Assembly (NCBI GenBank): GCA_947179485.1
Contig: OX359245.1
Span: 62,979,067-63,043,066 of the forward strand
Length of the DNA: 64,000 bases
Reading direction: 5' to 3'
Source: Allacma fusca
Lineage: Eukaryota; Arthropoda; Collembola; Symphypleona; Sminthuridae
Shown: piece by piece, positions 1 to 11,514 of the stretch
Layout of the letters: each line of letters opens with the position of its first letter
How positions within the stretch are numbered: the stretch's first letter is position 1
Notes under the pieces: generated by a model
What the model saw: only the letters and a program-made list of their open reading frames with translations
What the model was told of the DNA's origin: nothing
Database searches by the model: none
Position numbers and translations under genes: made by a program

Positions 1-15
1 CACTGTACAAAACTA

Positions 16-230
16 GGAAAGTTCGAAAATATTCTCTGGATTGTTTGGAAAACATTTTGCAAGAATATGATTTAAATTGTTGCCAGGAAAGCAAATTCAA
101 ATGAGGTTTCCAATATCTAGATGTTCGCATATTTTCAATCATTACAGTGAACTCTCCCATTAATGACACCCCAACGGCTTAAATTTTTGACATTAAAAAG
201 GAAGTGTCGTCATCGGGGTACAAATTATAA
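16..230. repeat. Dispersed direct repeat, copy 1 (partner at 6885-7100)
   Basis: This segment reappears in the same orientation at 6885-7100, with shared runs such as attctctggattgtttg and ggaagtgtcgt. Copies differ by many substitutions and small indels, so the duplication is old. It overlaps the degenerate MITE that follows. No coding potential is seen. Confidence 0.6.
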
Positions 231-327
231 TAACAATCGCTGTTATTTTATGGAGGACCCCTGCTGTTATTGTAAGAAAAGATTCCCTTTACCTGACCAG
301 TCGTTATAGAGAGAGTTGACTGCATTC
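143..327. mobile_element. Degenerate CAGTCGACTCTC-type MITE
   Basis: The left end reads acagtgaactctccc and the right end tagagagagttgactg. These are decayed versions of the TA-flanked inverted repeat seen intact at 3608 and 9010. The interior keeps the gacacccc and gtgtcgtcatcgggg words of the family. It is an old, non-autonomous copy with no ORF. Confidence 0.55.
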
Positions 328-663
328 CCTTATGCTTTACCCTTGCAATTATTTGCTGATAGTTAAAGCTGCACGTGTGATTACCCTAACTTTTTTCACT
401 TGAAAATGGACCAGTACATATTTTCAGGCAGCGCCCGTAATATGGACTAGGAGAAAAAATTTTTAAGAAAATACCGCAAAAAATTCACAGTTCTCTTTCT
501 CAGAAACTACTTGTTTTCTAAAATGGCAGAAACTATGTGGACACATTTTACTGGATACAAAAATAAATTACGAAAGGAGCAAATGTTTGAATGGGGAGAA
601 TTTTCATGCAAATAAATTTGATATTAAACTTATGAAAGGGGCTGAACTTTCTATTCTAATGAT

Positions 664-876
664 TTAATATAAAATTTTTGTACCTTCGTTTTCTTCCGAA
701 TCAATGGATTCCCCAGTTTCCGCCTGTCCAGTTGGAATTGGCGCTTCTGAACTTTGAGACACGGCTGCTTCAATGGTTGAATGTGAAATTCCCTCCTGAG
801 CAACAGCAAGAGTGCTGAAACTGCAACAGGAAAGAACCGCAATAATTAAAATCGGTTTCCGATCACAGAAAGCCAT
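664..876 (-). CDS. Small secreted protein or signal-peptide first exon
   Basis: A 70-codon ORF starts at ATG 876 in a good initiation context (AAAATGG). Residues 1-26 look like a signal peptide: a charged start, a hydrophobic core (ILIIAVLSCC), then a small-residue run ending AVA before QEG. The rest is acidic, rich in Ser, Thr and Glu, with no domain I recognise. Near the C-terminus the DNA reads GAAG|GTACAA, a possible splice donor, so this may be exon 1 of a gene whose next exons lie left of the window. No close AATAAA follows the stop, which favours splicing. A chance ORF cannot be excluded. Confidence 0.45.
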   Translation of the reverse strand: MAFCDRKPILIIAVLSCCSFSTLAVAQEGISHSTIEAAVSQSSEAPIPTGQAETGESIDSEENEGTKILY

Positions 877-899
877 TTTTGAAATATAAGCCCGAACTT

Positions 900-3230
900 A
901 GCCAATTGAAATAGCCAGTAATTAGAGGAAAAATTGGAAATATGCTTTTTGCAATTTCGAGCTTTCAGGATACGTCTGTGCTTGACAACTATCCAGAGAG
1001 GATTAATTTGTCTGCCTGAGGAAGAGTGGACGCTGAAAGATAATCTTTGAATAGTTATCGCTAAGGATTTCCTTTATCCTTCTGAAAGTGTAGCAGACTC
1101 CAGTTCTCACAAGAAAAACTTTTAAGGTGTCTTATTCGTATATTCACCAAATTCCTGAATCGACTTGTTTTCGGGATGTCTCATTCTTAATTATATTGCC
1201 GATTATTTTGTAAAGACAAATGCAACCGAAATATTTATTATCGAATGTTTGAAATTTGAATTTAGAACTGTGAATTTGAAATGGCACATGAGATTACAAA
1301 GAGTGTAATACCTGCAGTTTAAAAAAATATTTTCAAGATCCCAGAGATTACTAATGTATTCAAGGCAACAAATACGAAGATGTGACGAGCATTTACATAG
1401 AGGCTGCATTTTAAATGCAGGCTGACATTAAGATAATGCATTTAGCTTGAATATACCTGAAAAGCAGAGACTGGTCTGATTTTTGCAACGTCCACTTGTC
1501 AACGTGTGACTGTAGACCAATCAGTAACTTCCGCTCGATTGTCCTTATTTCCGGGGGACATTTTCGCAAAAACCTTCATCGCATTTCCTAAAATATGCAC
1601 ACCGAGGGTAGAAAGTTGACCGTGGCTTATTCATTTAAAGGTTTTGTATCGTAAGAAAAATTCTAAAACGTACCACTTTCATTTGCAAACCCATTTAAAA
1701 ATTATAGTTCATAAATTGAAAATGGTTCTTTTTACAATTTAGCCAGCGTTAAGCCCTACTGACAGACACAATTAAATTATTTTAGCTCCATTCATTCTTG
1801 GACATTTTTATTAAATTGGTACTGAGTTGTTGGTTTTACCAAACATAAGGAAAATTGTTATGTTTAAATGCTTTGTTAATAGCTACTTCAAATTTTAAAA
1901 ATACAGTCTTTTAAACTTTTCTATGCAAAACTGTTCCAAGAACATTTTACTGTGGACACAAATTTTAATATGTGGTAAAATGTATCCGTATGTATTTTTT
2001 TGGCAAGAAATAAGGGATTTTTCCAAAGGCATTGAAAGCATGAAAGTCGAATTCAGAGCCATAAATAGTTCGAATTGTGTCTTAATTTTGACCGTCGCCC
2101 AGCTAACCTTAAATACTTTCCTTGTGAGTGTAAAAAATGTTTAAGGAGTTTCAAAATGATTTCCAATGCGAATTAAAAAAAATACGAACGCAGGATGGAA
2201 AAACGCCCTCCGTGGACATCCGCCCGAGCTGGCTTTTTCATTTTAGCACACAATGTGGATTCCTTGGGAGAATGAGAGCGTCATTATTACTAGGAATAAG
2301 GAACTCACATTCTGTGGATGCTTTAATGACAGATATATAACCTGACTAATCTCACGAGCTTTTACTCACACATTTACATTTATTTTGCATGTGTGATTCT
2401 GAAATGTGAGGCATCAACTTGCCCCTAATTGCAATAATTGATGTTGGCATTCTTCAGAGGGGACAAAATAAATGGTTGAGATTACTGTCAAAATCCAACT
2501 TGCAATTCGAATTACCGCTTCAGGTCGAAATGATTTCCGCGTACAATCAACAGTAGTGCTTCATAAGAATGGTAAAATAAGTCTTATGAAACTTAACCCA
2601 AATGCATGCACAACAAAAGGAAGTATCTCTAGCTTTTTCCGCGAATACTGATTACCTGAATTTTGGCACCTGTGATAAGCCCATTTTCAAAAACATGGAC
2701 GAGTGTCGGATTATTTCTGTATAAAAAAATGCCTATCTTCACTTGGGTATTCCAATATAGATATCCGAATGATTTTGTACGTTCTGACAATCATTACTTT
2801 AGTTATTATTATTAAATTTTCTTCCAGCGCATATTAGTGCGGAAAATTGTTACCTATTCCTGTTCCTGTAACTATAAATATTTGCTTAGGAACTAAACCA
2901 ATAATCCCGTTCCCATAAAAATGGAAACCAATTCGAAGCTCCATGACATGTTCGTGCAGGATCAGGAATGTTCCTGTTTCTGTTTCGAAAAGTTCTTTAA
3001 GACTAGCAGAAATTAAAAGTAAAACTTACACATTTAAGCTCAAGGTAACACAATTTATGCATCGGTTTATAAAACCCAATATGAAATCGACTTTATGAAG
3101 AATAATTAAAGGCACACCATCACCAATATACCTTTAACAATTCGAAATGATTATTCAGTAACAGTCACTAAATTACTTATCGCAGAGCAAAGTACAGTAG
3201 TAACACTACAACTTGATAATCAAGTTTAAT
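900..3230. other. Intergenic, old repeats only
   Basis: No credible gene. It contains the first copy of an ~0.85 kb degenerate repeat (1465-2350) and, near 2830-2990, a stretch of scattered ttcctg/ggaac words (for example gttcctgtttctgttt) that resembles a decayed word-repeat transposon. Short open frames at 1203-1409, 1923-2144 and 2137-2340 have no domain or splice support. Confidence 0.5.
1465..2350 (+). repeat. Degenerate ~0.85 kb repeat, copy 1 of 3
   Basis: Related copies lie at 5230-6260 and 7610-8340 in the same orientation. Shared landmarks are tttttgcaac..tccactt, gaccaatcagtaacttc, a ttcgcaaaaa..cttc segment, and further on tgcaaaactg.tccaag followed by aattttaat. Divergence is high. 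No ORF is conserved between copies, so this is probably an ancient non-coding repeat. Confidence 0.6.
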
Positions 3231-3239
3231 CAGAGTTAA

Positions 3240-3510
3240 AATCAGAGCCGCGCAACGAGAATTAAAAAATTATGCTAATAAACAAAAATTTGTTCAATTT
3301 TTAAAACCTTTAATCTGAATTTTGTGATTCAATGACAACGAGAACTTTTCAACTTGAATTTTCCTCGTGACTATAATTTCCTATGAGACACTTCACACTC
3401 ACTCAATATATGTATGGCACTTGAAATGTAATTTCAGCATGCTCAAGTGGAAAATGTTCTTTTTGAAGCACTTTTAAATATTAAAAATTTCATCTGTCGA
3501 TTTTGTTGTC
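3240..3510. repeat. Inverted duplicate of intron sequence at 15290-15560
   Basis: The reverse complement of this block matches 15290-15560, which lies in intron 1 of the three-exon host gene. Shared runs include gcgcaacgagaatt, tatgctaataaacaaaaa and gattttgtgattcaatgacaacga. It belongs to a scrambled partial duplicate of that locus that also includes the exon fragment at 4098-4203. Confidence 0.7.
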
Positions 3511-3607
3511 CCAAGACGTCCCATTAACTAAAAATTGACAATTTAAGGTCACGAATAGCACCGTGACATTCAGATCGTTTGTGTTTAAAATGAAAGTGCA
3601 TTCAGAT

Positions 3608-3785
3608 TACAGTCGACTCTCTCTATAACGACACCTCAAGCGCGCCAATTTTCCCGAAGTTATACGGGGAACGTCGTTATAACGGGTGACTTAATATTGA
3701 ATATTCACTGCGTGCGGATTCTTAGTGTGTCGTTATCGGGGAAGTTTCGTTATCCAGAGAGACGTTATAGGGAGAGTCGACTGTA
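3608..3785. mobile_element. CAGTCGACTCTC-type MITE
   Basis: TA is followed by CAGTCGACTCTCTCTATAAC, and the right end is its near-perfect inverted copy GAGAGTCGACTG followed by TA. The element is ~178 bp, non-coding, with strong internal self-complementarity (gacacctc...gtcgttatc). TA target duplications and CAG termini point to a Tc1/mariner-pogo type mobiliser, which is an inference. It forms a pair with the copy at 3887, 279 bp away. Confidence 0.8.
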
Positions 3786-3886
3786 ATTAGGTGTTCTTCA
3801 TCGGGAGCATTAACTACATTACACCGCCACAGACAACAATAGGGGACAGATTTAGAATATGGATGGCAGAAGACGTCGTGGGGCAG

Positions 3887-4064
3887 TACAGTCGACTCTC
3901 TCTATAACGTCTCTGTCTATAAAGAAACGTCCGCTATAACGACACGCTGAGAATCAATTAGCAGTAAATATAAAATGTTATGTCACCCCTTATGAAGACA
4001 TTCCCTTTATAACGTTAGAAAAATTGTTGCCTTTGAGGTGTCGTTATAGCGAGAGTCGACTGTA
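3887..4064. mobile_element. CAGTCGACTCTC-type MITE, opposite orientation
   Basis: TA plus CAGTCGACTCTC at the left, GAGAGTCGACTG plus TA at the right. The asymmetric interior is reversed relative to 3608. The pair and its ~100 bp spacer are an inverted copy of 9010-9473, including the flanking tgatacaagg. Confidence 0.8.
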
Positions 4065-4097
4065 TGATACAAGGACTGTTTGATGCGTGACATTCCT

Positions 4098-4203
4098 TTG
4101 TCCCCAACTCGGTATAGAAACCCTCCATATGGCTCAAAATAAAGCCTAAAACCGCAATTACAAGAACATTCTCATCATGCAAAATATTCGACAACGCAAG
4201 TTA
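4098..4203 (-). pseudogene. Exon fragment duplicated from the 14.5 kb host gene
   Basis: The minus strand is ~80% identical by eye to the start of exon 2 of the host gene (14706 downward), sharing GTTGTCGAATATT, GAATGTTCTTGTAA and TATACCGAGTTGGGGACA. The splice acceptor has been lost (TTGCG in place of TTAAGCG) and a TGA stop appears six codons into the frame. It is therefore a dead fragment. It lies next to sequence matching the start of intron 1 (near 15570), so the copy is rearranged rather than a simple duplicate. Confidence 0.75.
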
Positions 4204-4236
4204 ATTCTCGCGACGCGCCCTAGAGTGCGTAAATAA

Positions 4237-5067
4237 TATAGCTCCTTATCGAGTTCGAGTATACCGGCAAGTATCGAGTACGAGTTCGAGTCGAGTACGG
4301 TCAATTTTTTCTGAACGCTCGATACTTGAAATGGGTTTCGAGTACGGGTAACGATTTTTCACATACTTACGAGTACGAGTATCAAACGAGTACGAGTCCA
4401 ATAAAAATACTCATAAGGGTTATCGAGTTCGAGTTCGAGTACCACATGCTCAATATACGAGTACGCGTACACGTGCACACAAGTGTTGCAAACTTTTGAA
4501 TTTCCAGTAAAGAGACGAAGGCGCTAATATGAAATTATCACAAAAAATCGTTGTATCCACCAGTCACGACTCTCTCAGGTTTCAAAGTATAATCTCTCTC
4601 CATTTAGTACATTACTATTGAAGTTAAAACAATTAGTTAATTCTAATGGCTGAACATATTAACACAAACTCTTCGACAGGCTTAGTTGAATTGATTGAAA
4701 ATTTACAGAGACACTTTACCAACTGCATGTTCAATTTAAAATGTTGGGGGAATTATTTGTGAGAAATTAAATGAATCTAAAAAAAATCACTGTTCAATTG
4801 TGGTCTTGTTATTATTAAATACTCGAGTATGAAGACTCGAGTCACGGCACGAGTACGGGATTTCGGTATTTACAGTTCCGTACTCGCGAGTATGAAACAA
4901 GTTCGGGTTCTGAACTGGAACTCGGTCGCTTATTTCAAGTATTTTCCTGAGTACTCGTATATATAGCGAGTACGAGTACCTTGGATTGGAGTCCATACTC
5001 GATGCTTCGATTTCGAGTACGAGTTCGAGTACGGTTCCGCAAGGTAATCACTCAATAAGGAGCTATA
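4237..5067. mobile_element. Non-autonomous hAT-like element with GAGTACGAGT words
   Basis: The termini are inverted repeats, TATAGCTCCTTATCGAG and its complement CTCAATAAGGAGCTATA. The flanks are GTAAATAA (4229-4236) and GTAAAAAA (5068-5075), an 8 bp target duplication with one mismatch. The related sequence at 15577-15584 is uninterrupted with a single GTAAATAA, which confirms the insertion. The outer ~250 bp at both ends are packed with gagtacgagttcgagt-type words in both orientations; the centre is ordinary AT-rich DNA. There is no transposase. Confidence 0.85.
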
Positions 5068-5229
5068 GTAAAAAACGAAGTGGCTCTGATTTTGACCCCT
5101 TTTGTCACCCTTGCTTGGAAAGTTCTAATAAGATGTCTGTTGTGCTCATTTACGTGTATGCTATTTAATATTCCTATTAACATCACGATTTCAAAACGGT
5201 CAGATCTTCAATGGCAAAATGCCAACGTT

Positions 5230-6260
5230 TCCTCCTATTCAAGTATTCCTTGGCTCCAGTGTCGTCATTTCTGGGGGAAAGTTTCGCAAAAATCTCTACT
5301 CCTCATTACCTAAATTCTGCACGGTGGGGGTAGCTATTTCTTTATAGCTTCTCCTTTTAAAGGTTTTATTTGCTGCACTGAGGAGTTCAATAGGGTGGTT
5401 TTAATGTTATAAAACTGATAACGTGATAAAATAATAAGAACTGTTTCCACAAAAGGCGTCATCTGGCGACCACTGACAGTTGATACTTTAACACCAAAAA
5501 CCTTGTTAGCTCCAAACACCGGTGTTTCGTCCTATTTGGAACTCGTCAGTAAAGCGCAAATAAGAAAAAAACGACTAGCGACTGATTTCGTGAACCGTCA
5601 GTTTCAGAACGAAAATTGACGTAGAAAATATATCTTTTTCTCAACTTCAAGTGCTGCTCAAAATAATTCAATGTTTGTTTTTTGGAAAATGAATGGCTAC
5701 ATCTCAAAATGGTACTCACCGGAGCAGCTTTTTACAAAACTATTAAATAATTTTAGCTTGATTCATGCTTCGACATTTTAATCAAACTGGTATTAAGCTC
5801 TGGGTACAACCAATCAAAAAGGTAAATGTTAATTATGCACAAATGCTTTGTTAACAACCACGTCAAATTTTACACGAACAGATTTTTTTGACTCTTCGTT
5901 GTAAAACTGTGGTCTAAGAAAATTCGACAGTGGGCACTAATTTTGATCTTTGTTAAAATCAATTGTAGGTTTTTCTACTAGAAATAACGGATTTCGCCAT
6001 GTCGATATATTGCAAGTGTCAAAGTCGAAATCCGAGCCATAAAGAATTCGCATTGTGTTTTAATTTTGACACTCACTCAGTGTCACCTTGATTACGTTCC
6101 TTGTGAGTCCGCGAAAGGTGGAGATTTATGCGTTGGAGGTAGAAAGTATATTTGGTTTGACACGAGAGCTTCATTGTTTACGAATAGACGGGGAAGATGC
6201 AGATAAGAGTCGTCGGTTACAAATGACGCTATTTTGGTCACTGATAAAAGAGCTGTATAA
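5230..6260 (+). repeat. Degenerate ~0.85 kb repeat, copy 2 of 3
   Basis: Matches 1465-2350 and 7610-8340, with the common block gtttcgcaaaaatct...attcctcattac and the downstream gttgtaaaactg.ggtc segment. No shared reading frame. Confidence 0.6.
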
Positions 6261-6691
6261 TCTCTGAGTATGAAATATGGCTTACTTTATTGATAGCAGC
6301 GGATGCTTTACTACAGATGTGGGAAAGTTATCATACGGGATGATAATCAACGAAATTACGGGTTTAGGTACAGGACTGTTTTTACTTAAAACGCAATAAA
6401 AAATTAGTGTTGTAATTTTTGAAAAACAGCCACAACTCCGTGTTGAGTCTCTCTTCGTGATTTTTAAAGTTTAAATTGAATAAGGTGAATTTGGGGCTTT
6501 GCGTCATCGTCCTTTAAATAGGCATTTCCATTTCACTTGGAGTATAGTCAACTGTTACAAATCTGTATTATGTGACATAAGTTATAGAAATCATTCTGAA
6601 TTTCAAAAAATCTGGTTTTTTAAAATAGGGAAGTGGGCTGTTGTCATAGTGATAGTTTGAACGAAATTCAACATTCAAATAGGAAAATAAT

Positions 6692-6720
6692 TCAGTCGAC
6701 TCTCTCTATAACTGCGTCCC
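6692..6720. mobile_element. Isolated MITE terminus
   Basis: The sequence cagtcgactctctctataac is an intact left end of the CAGTCGACTCTC family, but no matching right end follows within 200 bp. A truncated copy. Confidence 0.6.
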
Positions 6721-6884
6721 AACAGCAATAATTTTTGTAACTCTCAATGCGATGAGCTGCAATTGCTGTATGATTTCAAATTGCATTACTAACTCTGTTG
6801 AGATTCCCATAAACGAAATATATCTCGCCCCTAATCGGGAAACAATCGGTGTGGTTAGAGTTTGTATGGAAGGAGTCCCGTGAA

Positions 6885-7100
6885 GAAAATTTGGAAACTC
6901 GAAATAATTCTCTGGATTGTTTGAAAAATATTTTGCAACAATATGAATTAAATTGTTTCTTGGAAACCGAATTTAAATGAGCTTGTCAGGTCTGGACTTG
7001 TGCACATGTTCAACCGTTACAGGGGCCTCTCCCAACAGCGACACCTAAACGACTTGAATTTTGTGAAACCAAAAGGGAAGTGTCGTTATCAAGGTACAAC
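6885..7100. repeat. Dispersed direct repeat, copy 2 (partner at 16-230)
   Basis: Same order of landmarks as 16-230, ending with gggaagtgtcgttatcaaggtac. It also contains a decayed MITE left end (acaggggcctctccc, ~7019). Confidence 0.6.
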
Positions 7101-7133
7101 TTACCGTTGACTTACAAGTTATTCAGAGCTGCA

Positions 7134-7372
7134 TTCAAGTTCAAGTACAACTTGAATAGTTCAAGTGCGTATCAAGTTCAAGTCAAGTCAAGTGCAGACA
7201 GTTTTGTAACTTGAAACTTGAACATCAAGTTCAAGTGAATTTATAATTTTAACTTGAATTTTCAAGTTCAAGTTCGATCGGGTCCAAGTTAACAATTTAT
7301 TACTTGATTTCAAAATCAAGTCAAGTTCAAGTACACTGAATGGAAGTACTGGAATAAAACTTGAGTAGAACT
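7134..7372. mobile_element. CAAGTTCAAGT word-repeat element
   Basis: Begins CAGAGCTGCATTCAAG, nearly the same terminus as the hAT-like element at 20025 (CAGAGCTGCGCTCAAG), then carries many caagttcaagt words in both orientations. The right end and a target duplication could not be placed. Confidence 0.5.
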
Positions 7373-7609
7373 TGTGTTTTTCTCACTGAAATCAAGATTA
7401 TCTCCTGCATCCAGCTAAAAATAATATTGGGCCTCAATCATTATAAGAATGACATCTTTGCGTTTGTTTTTATTCCATCGAGATAAAAATCCTCGACGAT
7501 GCCCAGTGGTCGAGATCGAGAATAATTCTTGTGTCCTGTTTGCATTATTTGAATAACTAAAAGTTCCGACTTATTGTTTTATACCTTTTTTATTGCTTTT
7601 TGCATGTAC

Positions 7610-8340
7610 CCGGAAAATAGAGATTGGTCTAATTTTTGCAACATCCACTTTTCAATGTGAGAATGAAGACCAATCAGTAACTTCTAGGGAGTGCTCATTT
7701 CTGGGGAAAGTTTCGCAAAAATCTGTATTCCTCATTACGTAAATTCTGCACGTCGGGGTAAGTCACGGACCGTGGCTTCTTCTTTTGAAGGTTTTAAATG
7801 CTGCACTGAGAAACCCAATGAAATTATTTTAGCGGAATTCACACTTTTTGGAATTCTTATAAATGTTTTTATTAAGCTGTAGGTAAACCCAAACACAGTA
7901 ATAATATAAATAAAACATAATAACGTTAAGTCTGTTGTAATAATAACATAATAATACTTTGTTAATACCTACTTCAAATTTTGCAAATATAGATTTTATA
8001 ACCTTTTCATTGTAAAACTGGTCCAAGAAGATTTGATTGTGTACACAAATTTAATCTTCGTCGAATCATTTGCAGGTTTTTCTACAAGAAACAAGGGATT
8101 TCTCCACATCCATGCATTGCAAGCTTGAAAGTCGAAATTAGAGCCATAAATAATTGTGCGTTAATTTTTAAAGCGCTCAGTGGCACCTTGAATAACGTCT
8201 TTGAGAGAAAAAAAAGTTGAGCAAAACCTATCTGCAATAAATTTAGAGTGACATGGTTTTTGGTTGTGTATAAATGGACGGGACGAGGAAGCATAGCAGA
8301 ACAAGGATAACGTTTCAGTTTCAATGCTCATGCGCAAACT
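7610..8340 (+). repeat. Degenerate ~0.85 kb repeat, copy 3 of 3
   Basis: Shares tttttgcaacatccactt and gaccaatcagtaacttct with 1500-1530, and gtttcgcaaaaatct with 5280-5300. Confidence 0.6.
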
Positions 8341-8430
8341 ATTCTGAGAGCTTTATTTCACCGAATGTAAGATATTCGACTTTAGGTTGTAAAACATGAA
8401 GTTTGTTGATCAAAAAGTTAAGGAAGAATC

Positions 8431-8702
8431 TTGGAGCTACGATTTTATAAATGTTTTTTATGTTTTTGGTACGAATATTTTTTGTACGAATTTTTCTTTA
8501 TGTTCCGATTTCTGGTATGAGAATGTCGACAACTGTTTTTAGTAATTATCGGGACGGCACAAGATGTTTGCTCACATGCCCCGATTTTCGGAATCGGGGA
8601 CAACGTTTTATAAAAATTTTGGGGACGGGACGGGGACAAAGGTTTTGAAAAAATTATGGGACGGGGACTGGACAGGAATTTTGTCCCAAATAGAAGCTCT
8701 AA
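8431..8702. mobile_element. GGGGACGGG word-repeat element, probable hAT relic
   Basis: Ends TTGGAGCTACGATTT and (inverted) TTAGAGCTTCTATTT match at 12 of 15 positions. Near the right half lie ggggacgggacggggac words. I find no convincing 8 bp target duplication, so the boundaries are approximate. Confidence 0.5.
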
Positions 8703-9009
8703 TTATTAGGGACAGGTTTCCAATCTCAAGTAAATCATCCTAATATTTTTAGGGTGCAGACTTTTTTTGATTTGCTCAAAATGCATTAATTGCGTTAAAT
8801 GTGGGTCACAGTTCATGAAAAACAGTCAAAACTCCGTCTTAAAATTCTCGCCTTGATTTACCGGCACAAACTTTTAATTGATTTGTGTTTAATCATTGTA
8901 CTTGAAAAGTAAAATGGCTCGGGAAAGATCAAAAGTGAGAGAAAAGTGTAATTAAATAATAATTCTGCAGTTGAAAAGCCTTGTGACGCTTAAGACAGGC
9001 CTTGTATCA

Positions 9010-9189
9010 TACAGTCGACTCTCGCTATAACGACCCCTCCAGTGAAAAACATTCTCTGACGTTATAAAGGGAATGTCGTCATAAGAGGTGACTTAACATT
9101 GACTATTTACTGCTCTGGGATATTCTTAGCGCGTCGTTATAGAGGAAGCCTCGTTATAGAGAGAGACGTTACAGAGAGAGTCGACTGTA
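9010..9189. mobile_element. MITE array unit 1 (orientation A)
   Basis: TA + CAGTCGACTCTC ... GAGAGTCGACTG + TA. First of five evenly spaced copies. The left flank ccttgtatcata is the inverted form of the flank at 4064. Confidence 0.8.
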
Positions 9190-9289
9190 CTGCCCCCACG
9201 AAGTCTTCTGCGCAATATACTGAATCTGTCCACTATTGTGTAACGTGGCGGTGTAAAGTTGTTAACGCTTCCGTGGAAGAATAGCTATT

Positions 9290-9473
9290 TACAGTCGACT
9301 CTCTCTATAACGGCCCTCTCTAAAACGAAACTTCCCCTACGACGACACACTAAGGATAGGAATCTGCACGCAGTGAATATTTATTGTTAAGTCACCCGTT
9401 ACAACGGCATTCCCTTTACAACGTCAGAAGAATTGGTGCGCTTGAGGTGTCGTTATAGAGAGGGTCGACTGTA
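9290..9473. mobile_element. MITE array unit 2 (orientation B)
   Basis: Same family, interior reversed. It contains an intact TTAA followed by gtcacccg (9383-9394 region), the site hit by the 2.9 kb insertion in unit 4. Confidence 0.8.
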
Positions 9474-9570
9474 ATCTGAATGCATTTTCATTTAAAACCC
9501 AAACGATCTGAATTTCAAGGTTGTTTCAAGAATATTCAATTTTGAGTTAATGGGACTTCTTGAGAAAAAG

Positions 9571-9748
9571 TACAGTCGACTCTCCATATAACGACACCTC
9601 AATGGCAACAATTTTTCTGACAATATAAAGGGAATGTCGTCAAAACACGTGACTTATCATTGAATTTTTATTGCTGGCAGGTTCTTAGTGCGTCGTTATA
9701 GGGAAAGCCTCGTTATAGAGAGAGACTTTATAAAGAGAGTCGACTGTA
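9571..9748. mobile_element. MITE array unit 3 (orientation A)
   Basis: TA + CAGTCGACTCTCCATATAAC ... AGAGAGTCGACTG + TA. Spacing from unit 2 is 281 bp. Confidence 0.8.
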
Positions 9749-10134
9749 GTTAGGAGTTCTTCCTCGGGAGCATTAACTACTTCTGCATAATATGCTAAAT
9801 CTGTCCCTATTGTGTTCTGTGGAGGTGTGATGTAGTTAACGTTCCGTGGAACAATTCCTAATTACAGTCGACTCTCTCTATAACGGCTCTCTCTAAAATG
9901 AAACTTCCCCTATGACGACACGCTATGAATGTGCACGCAGTGAATATTCAATGTTAACCCTTATATACCCAAGCTTTTTCGTGTCGCGTAAATACCCAGG
10001 CTATGGCAGGGACTGCCATATGATTTTGCATTGTACGAGGGCCCATCATAAACTACTTTAAGAATAATAATTCAAAGGACCTTAAATCCACTTGGATTTA
10101 ATTAATAGCTCTCCTAATATCATTGGACACAAAG

Positions 10135-11170
10135 TGGTGACCGTTTCAAGCCAATTGGATGAAGTAGCAATCAGGTGACCATGCCCCAGAGGTCAAGTTT
10201 TTAATGCGGGGCCCATGCCAAAAATTCTAATATTTGACAAACCAATCCCGCCAATAAATTCCTTCTGGGGGACAATATTAGGTTTAATTGGGAACCTTTG
10301 TCGCATGACTGTTCATGTGACCTCCAGGGGTCACTAGTTACCCCGGGGTCAAATTCAAAAGTTCAAATATTTGGCAAACCACTCACTGGAAAGTATTCCC
10401 CATGGAGAACGATAATAGGTTTAATTGGGAACTTTTGTCGCATGACTGTTCATGTGACCTCCAGGGGTCACTAGTTACCCCGGGGTCAAATTCAAAAGTT
10501 CAAATATTTGGCAAACCACTCACTGGAAAGTATTCCCCATGGAGAACGATAATAGGTTTAATTGGGAACTTTTGTCGCATGACTGTTCATGTGACCTCCA
10601 GGGGTCACTAGTTACCCCGGGGTCAAATTCAAAAGTTCAAATATTTGGCAAACCACTCACTGGAAAGTATTCCCCATGGAGAACGATAATAGGTTTAATT
10701 GGGAACTTTTGTCGCATGACTGTTCATGTGACCTCCAGGGGTCACTAGTTACCCCGGGGTCAAATTCAAAAGTTCAAATATTTGATAAACCAATTACTGG
10801 AATGTATTCCCCATGGAGAACCATAATAGATTTAATTGGGAACTTTTGTCGCATGACCGTTCGTGTGACCTCCAGGGGTTACTAGTTACCCCGGGGTCAA
10901 ATTCAAAAGTTCAAATATTTGATAAACCAATTACTGGAATGTATTCCTCAAGGAGAACGATAATAGGTTTAATTGGGAACTTTTGTCGCATGACCGTTCG
11001 TGTGACCCCCAGAGGTCACTAAATTTGACATGGGACCATTTTCAAACGTTAGTAAATTTACCAAACCAACCACTGTAACTTAGTTCTCGCCGTGAGCTAG
11101 AATTGCTAGTTCTGCGTATGACCGTCGGTGTGACCATGAGGTCTGTTTTTGACATGGGGTCTCTTATTAC
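10135..11170 (+). repeat. ~137 bp tandem repeat array
   Basis: About seven units. The core, roughly 10265-11030, repeats every 137 bp: aataggtttaattgggaac, cgcatgaccgttcatgtgacc, gttaccccggggtcaaattc, ttcaaatatttg. The three central units are nearly identical, the two on the right differ slightly, and the outermost units are strongly diverged. This gradient suggests recent homogenisation at the centre. The period is not a multiple of three, so the in-unit open frames are not a repeat protein. Confidence 0.9.
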
Positions 11171-11514
11171 AATTTTGTGGAGCATGTACCGGTATCCTTG
11201 TTTTATCACTTCTATAACGCACCAAAATTCTTTCAGATTTGTTACCTACACTATCGACGCCCTGAAATTACCCTGATCATCCAGTTTCATGAACATCGGA
11301 GAAGGGATAGTACACTGCACTTATACCCATTTTTAATAAATTATGTGCGATATATATAAGTAAATAAGTATAAAGTTTGGGTGACTTTGATACGTTCCGG
11401 TGGTTTTACAATGAAAATTAATCTACCACCTAATTTATAATTGCTGGCCGTATATCCACCACAAAAATGCGTATATACCTCCGAAAATTTTCCATGGAAA
11501 TAACGGCAATATAC

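Larger units (their letters stand above)
5076..9009. other. Intergenic, repeat relics
   Basis: No gene is supported. It holds two further copies of the ~0.85 kb repeat, the second copy of the 16-230 repeat, an unpaired MITE terminus at 6692, and two word-repeat elements (7134 and 8431). Segments 6390-6470 and 8780-8880 also resemble each other (acagtcaaaactccgt type), extending the old duplication. Confidence 0.5.

Noticed and set aside
4787..5168. Short ORFs inside the GAGTACGAGT element
   Set aside because: Low-complexity translation of repeated words; no transposase motif.
10402..11022. Four overlapping 69-codon ORFs that look like a repeat protein
   Set aside because: They arise because a 137 bp tandem unit is read in successive frames; 137 is not divisible by three and the frames do not join.
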